Source: Zea mays
Taxonomy: Eukaryota > Streptophyta > Magnoliopsida > Poales > Poaceae
Assembly (NCBI RefSeq): GCF_902167145.1
Contig: NC_050100.1
Span: 185,063,439-185,127,438 of the forward strand
Direction: 5' to 3'
DNA length: 64,000 nt
Shown: positions 43,492 through 53,531 of the stretch, one piece after another
How the letters are laid out: every line of letters starts with the position of its first letter
How positions within the stretch are numbered: the stretch's first letter is position 1
Made by a program: the position numbers and the translations under genes
Notes under the pieces: generated by a model
The model's input: the letters and a program-made list of their open reading frames with translations, nothing else
What the model was told of the DNA's origin: nothing
Database searches by the model: none

Positions 43492-44280
43492 AGTGTAGCA
43501 TACATGTGTTTATGCCTTTGATCATTTTCCTTATGCATTTTGTTGCTTATTGTGGTGCTCAAGGTGTACAAACACTCCCTGGACCTCACAAGTCCGTTGC
43601 AAAGTGATGCACATGTTTAGGGGGAGATGTGTTACAACTTGACCCTTTGAGACTAATCCTGTGCTTGAGTTTGATGCTTTAGTCTCAAAGAAGGATTGAA
43701 AGGGAAAAGGTGGACTTGGACCATGCAAGACTTCCACTGCACTCCGATGAAAAGAGTAACTTTTCCAAGTTCATCTTTAAACTCTTATTGCCTATTTTGC
43801 TCTTAATTGAAGAATTTGGTGAGGCAATGAGGTTAAAGGGCCAAGATTGATCTCGTTTTGGTGCTTGATGCCAAAGGGGGAGAAAATAAAGGCCAAAGCA
43901 ATAAATGGATCAGCTACCACTTGAGAAATTTTGAAAATAGTAAAATAGAGCTTTTTGTTTTGTCAAAACTCTTGCATTGTCTCTTTTGTCAAAAGTTGGC
44001 CTCTTGTGGGGAGAAGTGTTGATTATGGGAAATAGGGGGAGTTTTTGAAATCTTTGATCAATCTCTTTTGGAATGACTCTATTTATGCTTCAACATGTGT
44101 GTTTGACTTAGAGATAGAGATTTGAGTTTGATTTGCAAAAACAAACCAAGTGGTGGCAAAGGATGATCCATATATGCCAAAATTGAATCAAAATAAATTT
44201 GAGTTTTTATTTGAAGTGATATTGCACTTGTTCTAGTTGCTTTATGTTGTGTTGGCATAAATCACCAAAAAGGGGGAGAT
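43492..44280 (+). other. Non-coding pol-to-3' LTR region of Sirevirus C
   Basis: No gene is seen. Purine tracts lie at 43618-43627 and 43872-43886 before the true polypurine tract at 44266-44280. The layout is as in B and D. Confidence 0.75.
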
Positions 44281-45517
44281 TGAAAGGGAAATGTGCCCTT
44301 GGGCCATTTCTAAGTATTTTGGTGATTGAGTGCCAACACAAGTGCTTAAATGTGAATCTATGCCCATGGATGAACAAAGTGCAAATCAAGAGTAAAGGTA
44401 TGTTTCTAAGCCTTAGTACATTGGTTTTGTGTACTAATATACTTGTCTAAGTGTTAGAAACAGAAAGAAGAAGAAAAGAAAAGAGGTGAAAAAGGCTTGG
44501 CTGTGTACAGCCAAGACTCAGCTCTGTCTGGCACACCGAACTGTCTGGTGGTGCACCGGACAGTGTCCGGTGGTGCGCTAGGCTGGCTCGGGCGAAGTGG
44601 TCGCTCTCGGGAATTCGCCGACGGCGTACGGCTAAAATTCACCGGACTGTCCGGTGAGCCAACGGTCGGCCGCGGAATCTGCGCGCGACACGTGGCCGGG
44701 CCAACGGTCGGGAGGGGGCACCGGACTGTCCGGTGTGCACCGGACATGTCCGGTGCGCCAACGGCTCTCTGGCTGCCAACGGTCGGCTGCGCCGTTTAAG
44801 GAAAGAAATCGGGCACCGGACAGTGTCCGGTGTGCACCGGACTGTCCTGTGCGCCAGTCGACAGAAGGCAAGATCAGCCTTCCTGGATTGCTCTCAACGG
44901 CTCCTAGCTGCCTTGGGGCTATAAAAGGGACCCCTAGGCGCATGGAGGAGTATATCAAGCATTCCTACAACATTCCTAAGCACCAAGACATCGATTCCAC
45001 GCATTTGGTTCATTGTGATAGCATCTAGAGCTCTTGTTGAGTTGTGAACTCATTGAGTTGTGTTGCGAGCTCTTGTTGCGACTTGTGTGCGTGCTGTTGC
45101 TCTGATTTTGAGTCTTGTGTGCATTCCTAGTTTCTCCCTTACTCCGTATTTCTTTGTGAATCTTAAGTGTAAGGGCGAGAGGCTCCAAGTTGTGGAGATT
45201 CCTCGCAAACGGGATATTGAAAGGCAAAGCAAAACACCGTGGTATTCAAGTTGGTCTTTGGACCGCTTGAGAGGGGTTGATTGCAACCCTCGTCCGTTGG
45301 GACGCCACAACGTGGAGTAGGCAAGCGTTGGTCTTGGCCGAACCACGGGATAAACCACTGTGTCATCTCTGTGTTTGATCTCTTGTGGTATTGTGTTTTG
45401 TTGAGACTCCTCTCTAGCCACTTGGCAATTATTGTGCTAACACTTAACAAGTTTTTGTGGCTATAAGTTTAAGTTTTACAGGATCACCTATTCACCCCCC
45501 CCCTCTAGGTGCTCTCA
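44281..45517 (+). repeat. 3' LTR of Sirevirus C
   Basis: The LTR starts TGAAAGGGAAATGTGCCC and ends CTAGGTGCTCTCA. It is close to the 5' LTR but 34 bp shorter, mainly from loss of repeat units in U3, with a few substitutions. Confidence 0.92.
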
Positions 45518-46629
45518 AGAACCTCCACAAATTTGGAGTCTCTCACAACCTTACACAATGATTTCAATCAACACTTGTAGTAAGGAGGGAGAAAGAATAT
45601 GCACTCAAAAGAACAATGCAGCAACACACGCAAGAAGCAAAGACAAGAGTGTAAGTACAAGATCACACAAGAACAACTCAACAACAATGCTCGGATCTCT
45701 CACAAATCACTAGAGGGCATGGTCGTAGAGTGTCGGAGTGTTGATGTGCTCTTGAGATGCTTGGGTGCTGGCACAAGGCACCTAGGGTCCCTTTTATAAC
45801 CCCAAGGGACCTAGGAACTGTTCGAGCTTCATTTGGAAGCCCAAAAGTTTCCGTGTCTGCATATGCATTGGACTGTCCGGTGTGCACCGCACAACGCACA
45901 ATAACAACCACCAAATCAACCTGATTGGATGCTTTCCTGTTCTGGGGGCACTGGACTGTCCGGTGTGCCTATATGACATTATGACCGTTGGATTTGCAGC
46001 TGAAGACGAAGTAGTCATTGTACAAATATCACTAGATTGTCCAGTGAGGGTGCCTAGACCATCTCATGAATTTTAACAAAAAAAGAATCTTGAGGCCGAG
46101 GACTTTAGTCATACAGTCACCGGACTGTCCGGTGTGGTTCATCAGGTTGTGCGATGCTGCCCAGTTCAGCACCAGTTTGGCTCTTTTGAGCCAAACTTCT
46201 CTAACTACTTTTGGATCTTCTTGGTAGCTTCCCTATGACTTAGACAAACATAGTTAGCAGTTAATCCAATTGACTAAGTGTAGGAAGTATACATTTTCTC
46301 ATTTATTTCACCAGAATTTTCAATATGCCTGAAACTAAGTCCAAAAGGCACTTTCTTTGCAAAATTGAGTTAGTAGCCAAAACAAAGTGCTAGAAACATA
46401 GAGTAGGGTGTGTGCAACTTATCCAAACACTTAAACCTCATGTTTATGTTGGTTTGCTCAAAGTTACACTTTTGGCCCTTCAATTCATCTCATATGAACT
46501 TGTTGCCTTCAACTTCTTTTTGCTAGACCCTGTGCTCATGCTCATATCAAGTGGTTAGTCCAATGTGGTGGGTTGAGCATTTGATCACAAAAACAACTAG
46601 AAATGGTCGAAGGGCACATTTCCCTTTCA
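45518..46629 (-). repeat. Solo LTR E, U3-to-R piece
   Basis: On the minus strand the LTR starts TGAAAGGGAAATGTGCCCTT at 46629. It has CCGGAC-type palindrome remnants near 45870, 45955 and 46120, and a TATA-like TTATAAAAGGGACC near 45800. It then continues into 27059-26982 and 4716-4395. It is related to the LTR of C. The right flank TTAGA is at 46630-46634. Confidence 0.8.
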
Positions 46630-47046
46630 TTAGACGAAGCTCCGAGCTCTCGAAAGGTGAATTCATGCATGACACCGTTCCTCTATTTATAGGAGAGAGG
46701 TACAACTTCGTATGAAATTACAAGTATGCCTACGAGGTTCACACATATGATTTACAAGTATCACATGGGCAATATCATCTTTTCTCCTTTCTTGTTGAAC
46801 AAGACTTCTAGTTCTTCCTCTTCCCCGCTTCGTGAATAAAGGCATTCAACGATGAAGTTGTTGGCTTTGGTTCACACCTTCACAATGTCAATCCTACAGA
46901 TGAAGCTCCATAGCTTCTCCTTTCCAATTTACAAGTTGCTCCTAATGAAGGTTTGCTTCATTGTCTTTTTGTGTTGTACCAGAAACACAATTTCTCAAAC
47001 CGAATATGAGGGTTTTGAGGATCTTCGGCAAAGTAGGCCCCCAACA
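46630..47046 (-). repeat. Decayed LTR-like sequence (probably gypsy), right flank of E
   Basis: On the minus strand it begins TGTTGGGGGCCTACTTTG at 47046. A CCTATAAATAGAGG TATA box lies near 46690. It would run on across E into 4394 and below. The start resembles cinful/zeon-type LTRs in my memory, so the family is tentative. No coding sequence is seen. Confidence 0.4.
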
Positions 47047-47639
47047 AGGGCCGACAAAAGTAGATGTGAATCCTAGTTACGAGGAAAAGGATGTTAAAAG
47101 AATCTGTATAAGGCCAACCGGAGGATTACTTAAAGTAAATTGTTCGAGGAATTCAATAGTTTACTGGATTGATCCACTTGGTAGATAAATGTTACAAAAT
47201 TGTTTTTTGTGTGATTTTGTTATAAGTGGGCCCACATTTTTAGCAAATCCTCATTCTGCCACTGAGTGTGTGTATGTGCATCCACGTTATGTGAGTCGAT
47301 ATACTATTATTAAAAAACAATGTAGGTCTATCTCGTATTTTTTATAAAATCTTACTCGGTGAATTGCAGCGAGTGGGAAAACCAACAAGTATTTTTTGAA
47401 ACTAGGCAAACTCGCTTTATTAAACAGGTTCATCTAAATCACAAACCAGGAGACCGTTTACAAAAACTAGAAAAGGATCATCCCACACCAATAATTGGTC
47501 AGTTCCACCATTCAACGCTAAGCGAGCAAGCTCTCACACTCATTACAAAGACCGATTACAACGATCAAAACTCAACACTGAAGTTTGTAGTAGATAGCGC
47601 CCTTCCTTGAAAAGTAGACTCATTGGTACAAGATCAAAG
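47047..47639. other. Unassigned intergenic sequence
   Basis: No gene, RNA gene or clear repeat boundary is recognised. The short frames here have no motif. A purine block near 47082 repeats one near 4029. Confidence 0.5.
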
Positions 47640-48500
47640 TCATCAGAGCTGAAAACTCTTATTAGATTCAAACAATTAGATTACGAAATAATATGTGAAA
47701 ATCACATGTATGTCGCCCTTCTCAGTGCTGTGTGTGCTAAGTTTTTAGCCCCTGTAGCAACTCCCTGTCATGAAGGTCTATTATTATAAACCCCACGCTC
47801 CTCTCTTTCCTTCTTCAATGAATGCTCCATCAAAATTGTTTTTAGGTGTCCTTCAGGTGGTGGGTTCCATTTCAGCTTCTCTGACGACTGAAAATGACCT
47901 TGTATTTTCTTTGAGTTAGCTAGCTCACACTGCCATTATAAGTTTTCATCTTTGTGTTTGATCTCCTCTAGTGTTATTAGTCTTTCACCGTCATTCTTTT
48001 TATTTCGTGCCTCCCACCAGATCCAAAGTAGATGAAAACATCCAATGCTGCCAGCTCATCCAACTGCACAATCATTTGTACAAAATGTTTTCTCGAAGTG
48101 TCATTCATCAAAGACACACGAATATTTTCAAAATTCAAAATCCTCCGGCAGTTTTTCATAACTTTACACTTTAGAATAATATGGCCACCATCTTTATCAA
48201 ATCTGTTACACATATATCATAATGTATCAATGGTCATTCCATGTTTCCTTATATTCATTCTCAGATTGAAGCTGCAACGAGCTAATCACCAAATGAAGTG
48301 TAACACCCTGGGGCGACATTTAAATTTCCATATCGGTTTCCACAACTTCTTAGTGTTTTCTTCTCTTGAAGAAGATTGATCCTCTTGTTTTTTAAGCTAA
48401 ACTCTTTTGCATCTTTTAATGTATGGTAGGCATATTTCATTGAGAATCTTTCTTTTTTTATCATGATGTCACGCAACATAGTCCTCCTGATCAAGGCCCA
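47640..48500 (-). pseudogene. LINE ORF2 3' remnant (zf-RVT and RNase H-like part)
   Basis: Read on the minus strand, broken frames give F-S-M-K-Y-A-Y-H-T-L near 48450. This is followed by L-W-K-P-I-W-K-F, a C-x-x-F...H-I-I-L-K-C stretch (47977-48213) and W-N-P-P-P-E-G-H-L-K near 47865. That order matches the reverse-transcriptase zinc-binding region and the following RNase H-like domain found at the end of plant LINE ORF2 and in related degenerate genes. At least three frame changes and several stops are present. It is a dead fragment and no promoter is visible. Confidence 0.6.
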
Positions 48501-48610
48501 CTGGAAGTGTTAATGAGGCGATCATCAATGTCCCAAAACATATTTCGCACTAATTCTTCATCTCACTCTCCTGTGTTTGAGTTTATCAAGTCTGAAACTC
48601 TATTTAGAAC

Positions 48611-49220
48611 CAGTGGCGGACGCAGGATATAATTTCATGTAGGGCCAAACAAAATCATAAGACATCTAGAAAGACTACAAAACAGATGTAACAGTGCATA
48701 TAGAATCTAGTGATCGAACAATAGAAATTAAAATTTGAAAGAAGAGAAAAATATGAACAAGAAAAAACTACGCGTCAATGTTGCGATGGTTGAATGACTG
48801 AATTGTGTGGGTGTGTGAGCGCAGGCAGAAGGGGGATGGACGGGCGACAACGACATTGGTGCAGCGACAGAGCCGGTGAGCGCAGAAGGGTAGCTAGGTG
48901 TGGCAGCAACATTGGGGCAATGCAGAAGGCGGTAAACGACAAAGTCAGGGCGAGTACAACAAGGGGATGACGACGACGGAGTCGAGAGCTTCTACCTTGT
49001 GTCGATCGAATACAACGATAACAGAACAGAAACGGAATTGGGTTGTTTTAGAGAGTTGTGGAGTTGGATTGTTGGATAGGATGGTAGATGTGTGCTGCAT
49101 TTTTACCTTCATGTACTTACTATTTTTTCCAATTCACATCATATTAAACATATATATAAGAAGATAAAAAATTGAGGTGAGGCCACGACCCCCTTTGCCC
49201 ACCCTATGGCTACGCCCCTG
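48611..49220. mobile_element. Non-autonomous hAT-type DNA transposon
   Basis: This 610 bp segment is bounded by a perfect 8 bp duplication, TTTAGAAC (48603-48610 and 49221-49228). The left end is CAGTGGCGGACGCAGG. The right end is the imperfect inverse, GGCTACGCCCCTG. An 8 bp duplication and CAG/CTG ends fit the hAT superfamily. There is no transposase ORF; the 89-codon ORF inside lacks any motif. Confidence 0.8.
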
Positions 49221-49270
49221 TTTAGAACATTTTGTCCTTTTGGTGTCACAGGTATTCTAGTCAGCAAGTA

Positions 49271-49350
49271 CTATCTCTGTTCTCGAGTATTTATCACCCG
49301 CTAGTTTATTTTTGAACTAAAACACGACAAATAAGAGATTACGGAGTAAG
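49271..49350. mobile_element. Stowaway-type MITE
   Basis: This 80 bp foldback has CTATCTCTGTTCTCGAGTATTT and its near-inverse AATAAGAGATTACGGAGTAAG as ends. It is flanked by TA (49269-49270 and 49351-49352). It lies about 320 bp upstream of the RPN7 start codon. Confidence 0.7.
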
Positions 49351-49666
49351 TATTTACTATCGAACTTGTTCTCAATTTGTGGATTCCACAGTTCAGCTTA
49401 CCGTTCAATTCTATTGTTTGGATGGACGATCAATTTGCAAGCAAGTTTTTAGTTTGGTAAATTCAGCCCGTGGGCTACGGCCGCTGGATGCCGTTTATAA
49501 CTGGGCCACGTTTCGGTACCCTTCTTGTTTGTGAGCCGGTTGAAGTAGAAACTACCGAAACGAGTCTAGCAAACAAACAGCAGCCTGAGCACCCGAGGAG
49601 ACTCCGTGCGACCGAAGCCAGAGCCAGCGGAACCGAACGGAAGCGAGACCCCCGGCGGCTAGCGAG

Positions 49667-52547
49667 ATGGACGGCGGCGCCGGCGAGGAGGGGAAGCAGG
49701 AGCGGCACCTGGTGCTGGCCCACAAGCTCTTCCTTCTATCCCACCCCTCCGTTGATGACCTCTCCAAGGTCGCCCTCCGCGCCGAAGTCCTCGACACCGT
49801 GAAATCCGATGGTACCGTGCCGCCGCTCCTCTTCTCTTCCCCTCTTCCTCCGATGCGCGGCTCCTGATGTGATTTGATTTTTTCGGATCTCCAGATATGG
49901 CGACGCTGTTTGAGTCGCTGGTCGCCGCGGGTGTGCTGGAGGGGGACGCCGCGCTGCTGGCCGAGATGCGTGGGAGGATTGACGAGGAGATCCGCAAGCT
50001 AGATGAGAAGTGAGTAGCTTCTTTTTCTGCTGCTGCTCAGACGTGTCTTCTTTGCCGTGGCCATATCGATTATTCTTCTGGTACCGTATTTGTGAACGCT
50101 TTTGTGGTAATGATAACTCAGGTTGTGCCATGATCTTTTGCTTGAAACCAGCCTACTTCAGTTTGGGCGCTAGACATAGGTGGACGGTGGTATAGCTTAC
50201 GAAGCGCCACACTGGATTGATGTATTATGGGTTATAATTTAGGGCTTATTTGTGGGTGAGAATAGGTTATAGCAAAAAGTCCTCCAATGTTTTAGTTCGT
50301 GCCTAATTACGTTCAACACTTATGTCCACACCTACACGGTGTTTGGTTCACTCAGGGCTAGTTTGGACCCATGATTCTGCAGGGGATTGGAGTGGATTGA
50401 TGGGGAAATTAGTTCATTTACCCCTCAATCCCCTCCAATCCCCATGGGGAATTAATTTATCCAAATTAGCCATCAGTGGTAATGTAAATAGTTTGGGAAA
50501 TGGATCATGAAGGGAGTGGAGGCAGCATCAGTGATTAATTAATCTGTTTGCTTGGGGCACCATAATGTTATGGAGAGCAAGGGGCCCACAGATCTGCTGC
50601 ACCAGCAGTGTCCTGTAATGTTTTAACTCTCGGGAAGGGGTGGAATCAAACTTGAATAGGCCGGTATCTATTTACGCGGTATGTGATAATGGTACAACGT
50701 TAACCAAACATGAGTACCATTTTCTATCTCTTGCCGCAATCAGACACTGTTACATTTTCGGGAACCAAACACCATGTAAGATCTAGTTGATATCTTTGAG
50801 GTGGGCTGCATCTACTTTTTCTTATTGTGTTTCTGTTGCATGGTCTAGCTACGGTTGAGGAAGGTAGTTAGGGGTTCTAAAGGCTACACACAGTTCAGAA
50901 TTCAAGGTTTTGATGTTCAATTGAACTGATATCAGATGAGTCTATGCACTACATGAATAAAACTCAGATAAGTTTAGTTCAGTGTAAATGAGGTTACCTT
51001 TGGCCATCTGAGTGTGAAGGAAGAACAAGTTAAGATAACTACACTAGATATTTCAACAGAGCCCCTGAAATGTTAACCTTGCAAAATATTTGTATTTTCA
51101 CTGCGTATATAATGATGCAATTTTCAAGTGAGTTTACAAGTACATATTTTGTTCTTCCAAAACTGAACTTTTTTTTGAAGAATTGCTGATGCGGAGGAGA
51201 ACTTGGGTGAGAGCGAAGTCCGTGAAGCACATCTTGCCAAATCTTTGTACTTTATAAGGGTCGGTGAGAAGGTAGGACTTGCTGTGTTTCTACAATTTTA
51301 TCTGCGGTATTGTTCACAAAAAAAAGTGTCTTATGGTTGATACATTTTTGAACCATTATTTCAGGAAAAGGCCCTGGAACAGCTTAAAGTCACTGAAGGA
51401 AAAACTGTAGCTGTTGGCCAAAAGATGGATCTTGTGTTCCACACTTTGCAGATTGGTTTTTTCTACATGGATTTTGATCTGATATCAAAATCCATCGATA
51501 AGGCAAAGAAGTAAGCTCTATCTTTGTCTGCAGTTCTAATCTGTAATTCGGCACATAGAGTTAGGGTGATTTTTGACCATATATTTCACTGTCTGAAGCT
51601 TGTTTGAGGAAGGAGGCGATTGGGAGAGGAAGAACAGGTTGAAAGTATATGAAGGCTTGTACTGCATGGCAACCAGAAACTTCAAGAAAGCTGCCAGCTT
51701 ATTTTTAGACTCGATTTCGACTTTCACAACTTATGAGATATTCCCATATGATACGTTCATCTTCTATACAGTCCTCACAAGTGTCATCACATTGGATCGT
51801 GTATCTCTGAAACAAAAGGTATTTCAACTTTGCCTACTATGCTATGCTTCCTTGTCACCATATCATGGTTTCTTCGATAACGAGAAATTTTACAGGTGGT
51901 AGATGCACCAGAAATCCTGGCTGTAATTGGCAAAGTACCTCACCTCTCCGAGTTTCTCAACTCCCTGTACAACTGCCAGTATAAGTCGTTCTTCGTTGCA
52001 TTTTGTAAGTTCAGATATTGAAATAACATGTCCATACTCCTGCAGTATTATAAGATTACTGTCGGTGCATTTTGTGGCTTGCATTGATATGGTCTATAAT
52101 TGTTTCCAGCTGGTCTGACAGAGCAAATCAAGTTAGACCGTTATCTTCAGCCTCATTTCCGCTACTACATGAGGGAAGTGCGCACCGTGGTATACTCACA
52201 GTTCTTAGAGTCATACAAGAGTGTGACAATGGAAGCAATGGCCACTGCGTTCGGTGTAACTGTTGATTTCATTGACCAGTACGTGATTCTGTTGTTGCAA
52301 TTCCCAATGAACGATAATTTGGTTTTCTCATACTGTGTTGTATTCATAAAGTCTTCCTTCCACCTGTTGCAGGGAACTGTCACGGTTCATTGCAGCTGGG
52401 AAGCTGCACTGCAAGATTGATAAGGTTGCTGGTGTTCTGGAGACTAACCGACCTGATGAGAGGAATGCTTTCTACCAGGCGACCATCAAGCAAGGGGACT
52501 TCTTGCTGAACCGCATCCAGAAGCTTTCACGGGTCATTGACCTGTAA
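49667..52547 (+). CDS. RPN7: 26S proteasome non-ATPase regulatory subunit 6 (RPN7)
   Basis: RPN7 is a lid subunit of the 19S regulatory particle. It helps hold the lid together for degradation of ubiquitinated proteins in cytosol and nucleus. Eight coding exons join in frame to 389 residues, the usual length: 49667-49811, 49895-50009, 51181-51271, 51365-51510, 51599-51818, 51896-52004, 52110-52278 and 52373-52547. All introns are GT-AG. The start is the first ATG and gives M-D-G-G-A-G-E-E-G. The N-terminal half is helical-repeat (TPR-like), with R-V-G-E-K-E-K-A-L-E-Q-L near residue 115. The C-terminal PCI domain spans about 190-360 and includes R-Y-Y-M-R-E-V-R and I-D-Q-E-L-S-R-F-I-A. The C-terminus is a helix ending S-R-V-I-D-L. 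Intron 2 (1171 bp) carries nested MITE-like repeats. HHL1 lies downstream in convergent orientation. Confidence 0.95.
50339..50773. mobile_element. MITE-like element in RPN7 intron 2
   Basis: Perfect 12 bp inverted ends GGTGTTTGGTTC (50339-50350) and GAACCAAACACC (50762-50773) bound about 435 bp inside the intron. No clear target duplication is visible. A second foldback lies within it. The ends resemble Tourist-type MITEs. Confidence 0.5.
50355..50472. mobile_element. Small foldback element nested in the intronic MITE
   Basis: The ends are GGGCTAGTTTGGA and TCCAAATTAGCC (to 50471), with an internal near-palindrome GGGGATTGGAGTGGATTGA / TCAATCCCCTCCAATCCCC. It sits just inside the left end of the larger element. 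Confidence 0.5.
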
Positions 52548-52931
52548 GGACTGTTTGTGTTGGAGCTATTCCTGCAATCGGCGCCTGCAAATGTTTCCCA
52601 CCCTACGTCTTCCACAAGACATCTCTCCTTGAGTGGGGATTGGGGAACAAGCCCTAAGAACATCTGTGTTTTAAGTGCAGAATATTTGTGTTTTAATCAG
52701 TAAACGCTGTCCTGTCATTTCGAGTTTCCTATCTGTGGCTCTGTCTGTGATTTTCTTCCTTAAGTTGTTAGCTTGACAATCTGGTGCCCTTTTGACCTAC
52801 ATACATAATGAGCTCTGATACGCGGCCCGTAAAGAGAGTTCAGTTGAAAATGGAATTCGTATTCGCACTGTACAGCCACATTCACTTTCAACCTTCCAAG
52901 AAACCAAATCAATACACGGTTGTACACTTTA
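52548..52931 (+). other. RPN7 3' region
   Basis: This is the presumed 3' UTR and spacer. It has T-rich, ATTTGTGTTTTAATCAG-type sequence near 52685 but no strong canonical polyadenylation signal that I can fix. No gene is seen. Confidence 0.4.
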
Positions 52932-53354
52932 CTCCATCCATTTTATTTACGCCCCGTTTGGATCATTGGAATTGAATTCCATTTTAATAATAGTAATTTT
53001 GACATATATCAATTAAGTTAATTTGGTTTTTATGTAAAATATATTTGTATACTATTATTGGCAAAATGTATGAAATATTTATGTGCTACATTTTTACTAT
53101 AAAGAAGTGAGACGAAGAGTGTCATGTAAGTTACAGAGTAGAAACAAATTTTACTAATGTATAAAATTATTTCTCATCTTTCACCACATGAATTTAAGAT
53201 AGCCTTATTTCTGAACTTTGAAAAGTGACGGAATGTCAAATTCCAAACTAAATAAATTATTTTATTGGGTGAATTCTAATTCCACTAAAATGAAGGGATC
53301 CAAACGGCCCGTTAGACAAATCCAAAAACGACTCATGATTCAGAACGTAGGGAG
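52932..53354. mobile_element. Stowaway-type MITE interrupted by a Tourist-type MITE
   Basis: Outer ends are CTCCATCCATTTTATTTA on the left and GAACGTAGGGAG on the right, with TA on both sides (52930-52931 and 53355-53356). This fits a Stowaway element. Its interior is occupied by the element at 52950-53311. Confidence 0.55.
52950..53311. mobile_element. Tourist-type MITE nested in a Stowaway
   Basis: The ends CGCCCCGTTTGGATC and GATCCAAACGGCCCG are inverted with two mismatches. TTA flanks both sides (52947-52949 and 53312-53314), the duplication typical of PIF/Harbinger-derived MITEs. Length is 362 bp. Confidence 0.65.
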
Positions 53355-53531
53355 TACCTTCACATTTTGTGAGATTTACTGAGAAGGCATAGCACACGTT
53401 AGTCGCAATGAAGTTACACGACGTCTTTTTACAAAACAAACAAAAAAAAGGAAGCTGGAGAAATTACAGAACAGTTCTCGGACATCGATAGCGAAACTAC
53501 AGCCGGTGCTTTACTTGTGTGACTGACTGAA

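Larger units (their letters stand above)
27065..45517 (+). mobile_element. Sirevirus-type copia retrotransposon C, split by element D
   Basis: LTRs lie at 27065-28335 and 44281-45517. A perfect AGAAC duplication flanks the element (27060-27064 and 45518-45522). The primer-binding site TGGTATCAGAGTC is at 28338. Length without D is about 8.9 kb. gag is intact, but pol has two TGG-to-TAG stops. Element D is inserted in the RT region. The LTRs belong to a different subfamily from B and D (TGAAAGGGAAATGTGCCC start) and resemble the E LTR that C entered. Confidence 0.93.

Noticed and set aside
46852..47188. 74-75 codon frames in the decayed LTR right of E
   Set aside because: They overlap in different frames in non-coding repeat sequence and show no motif.
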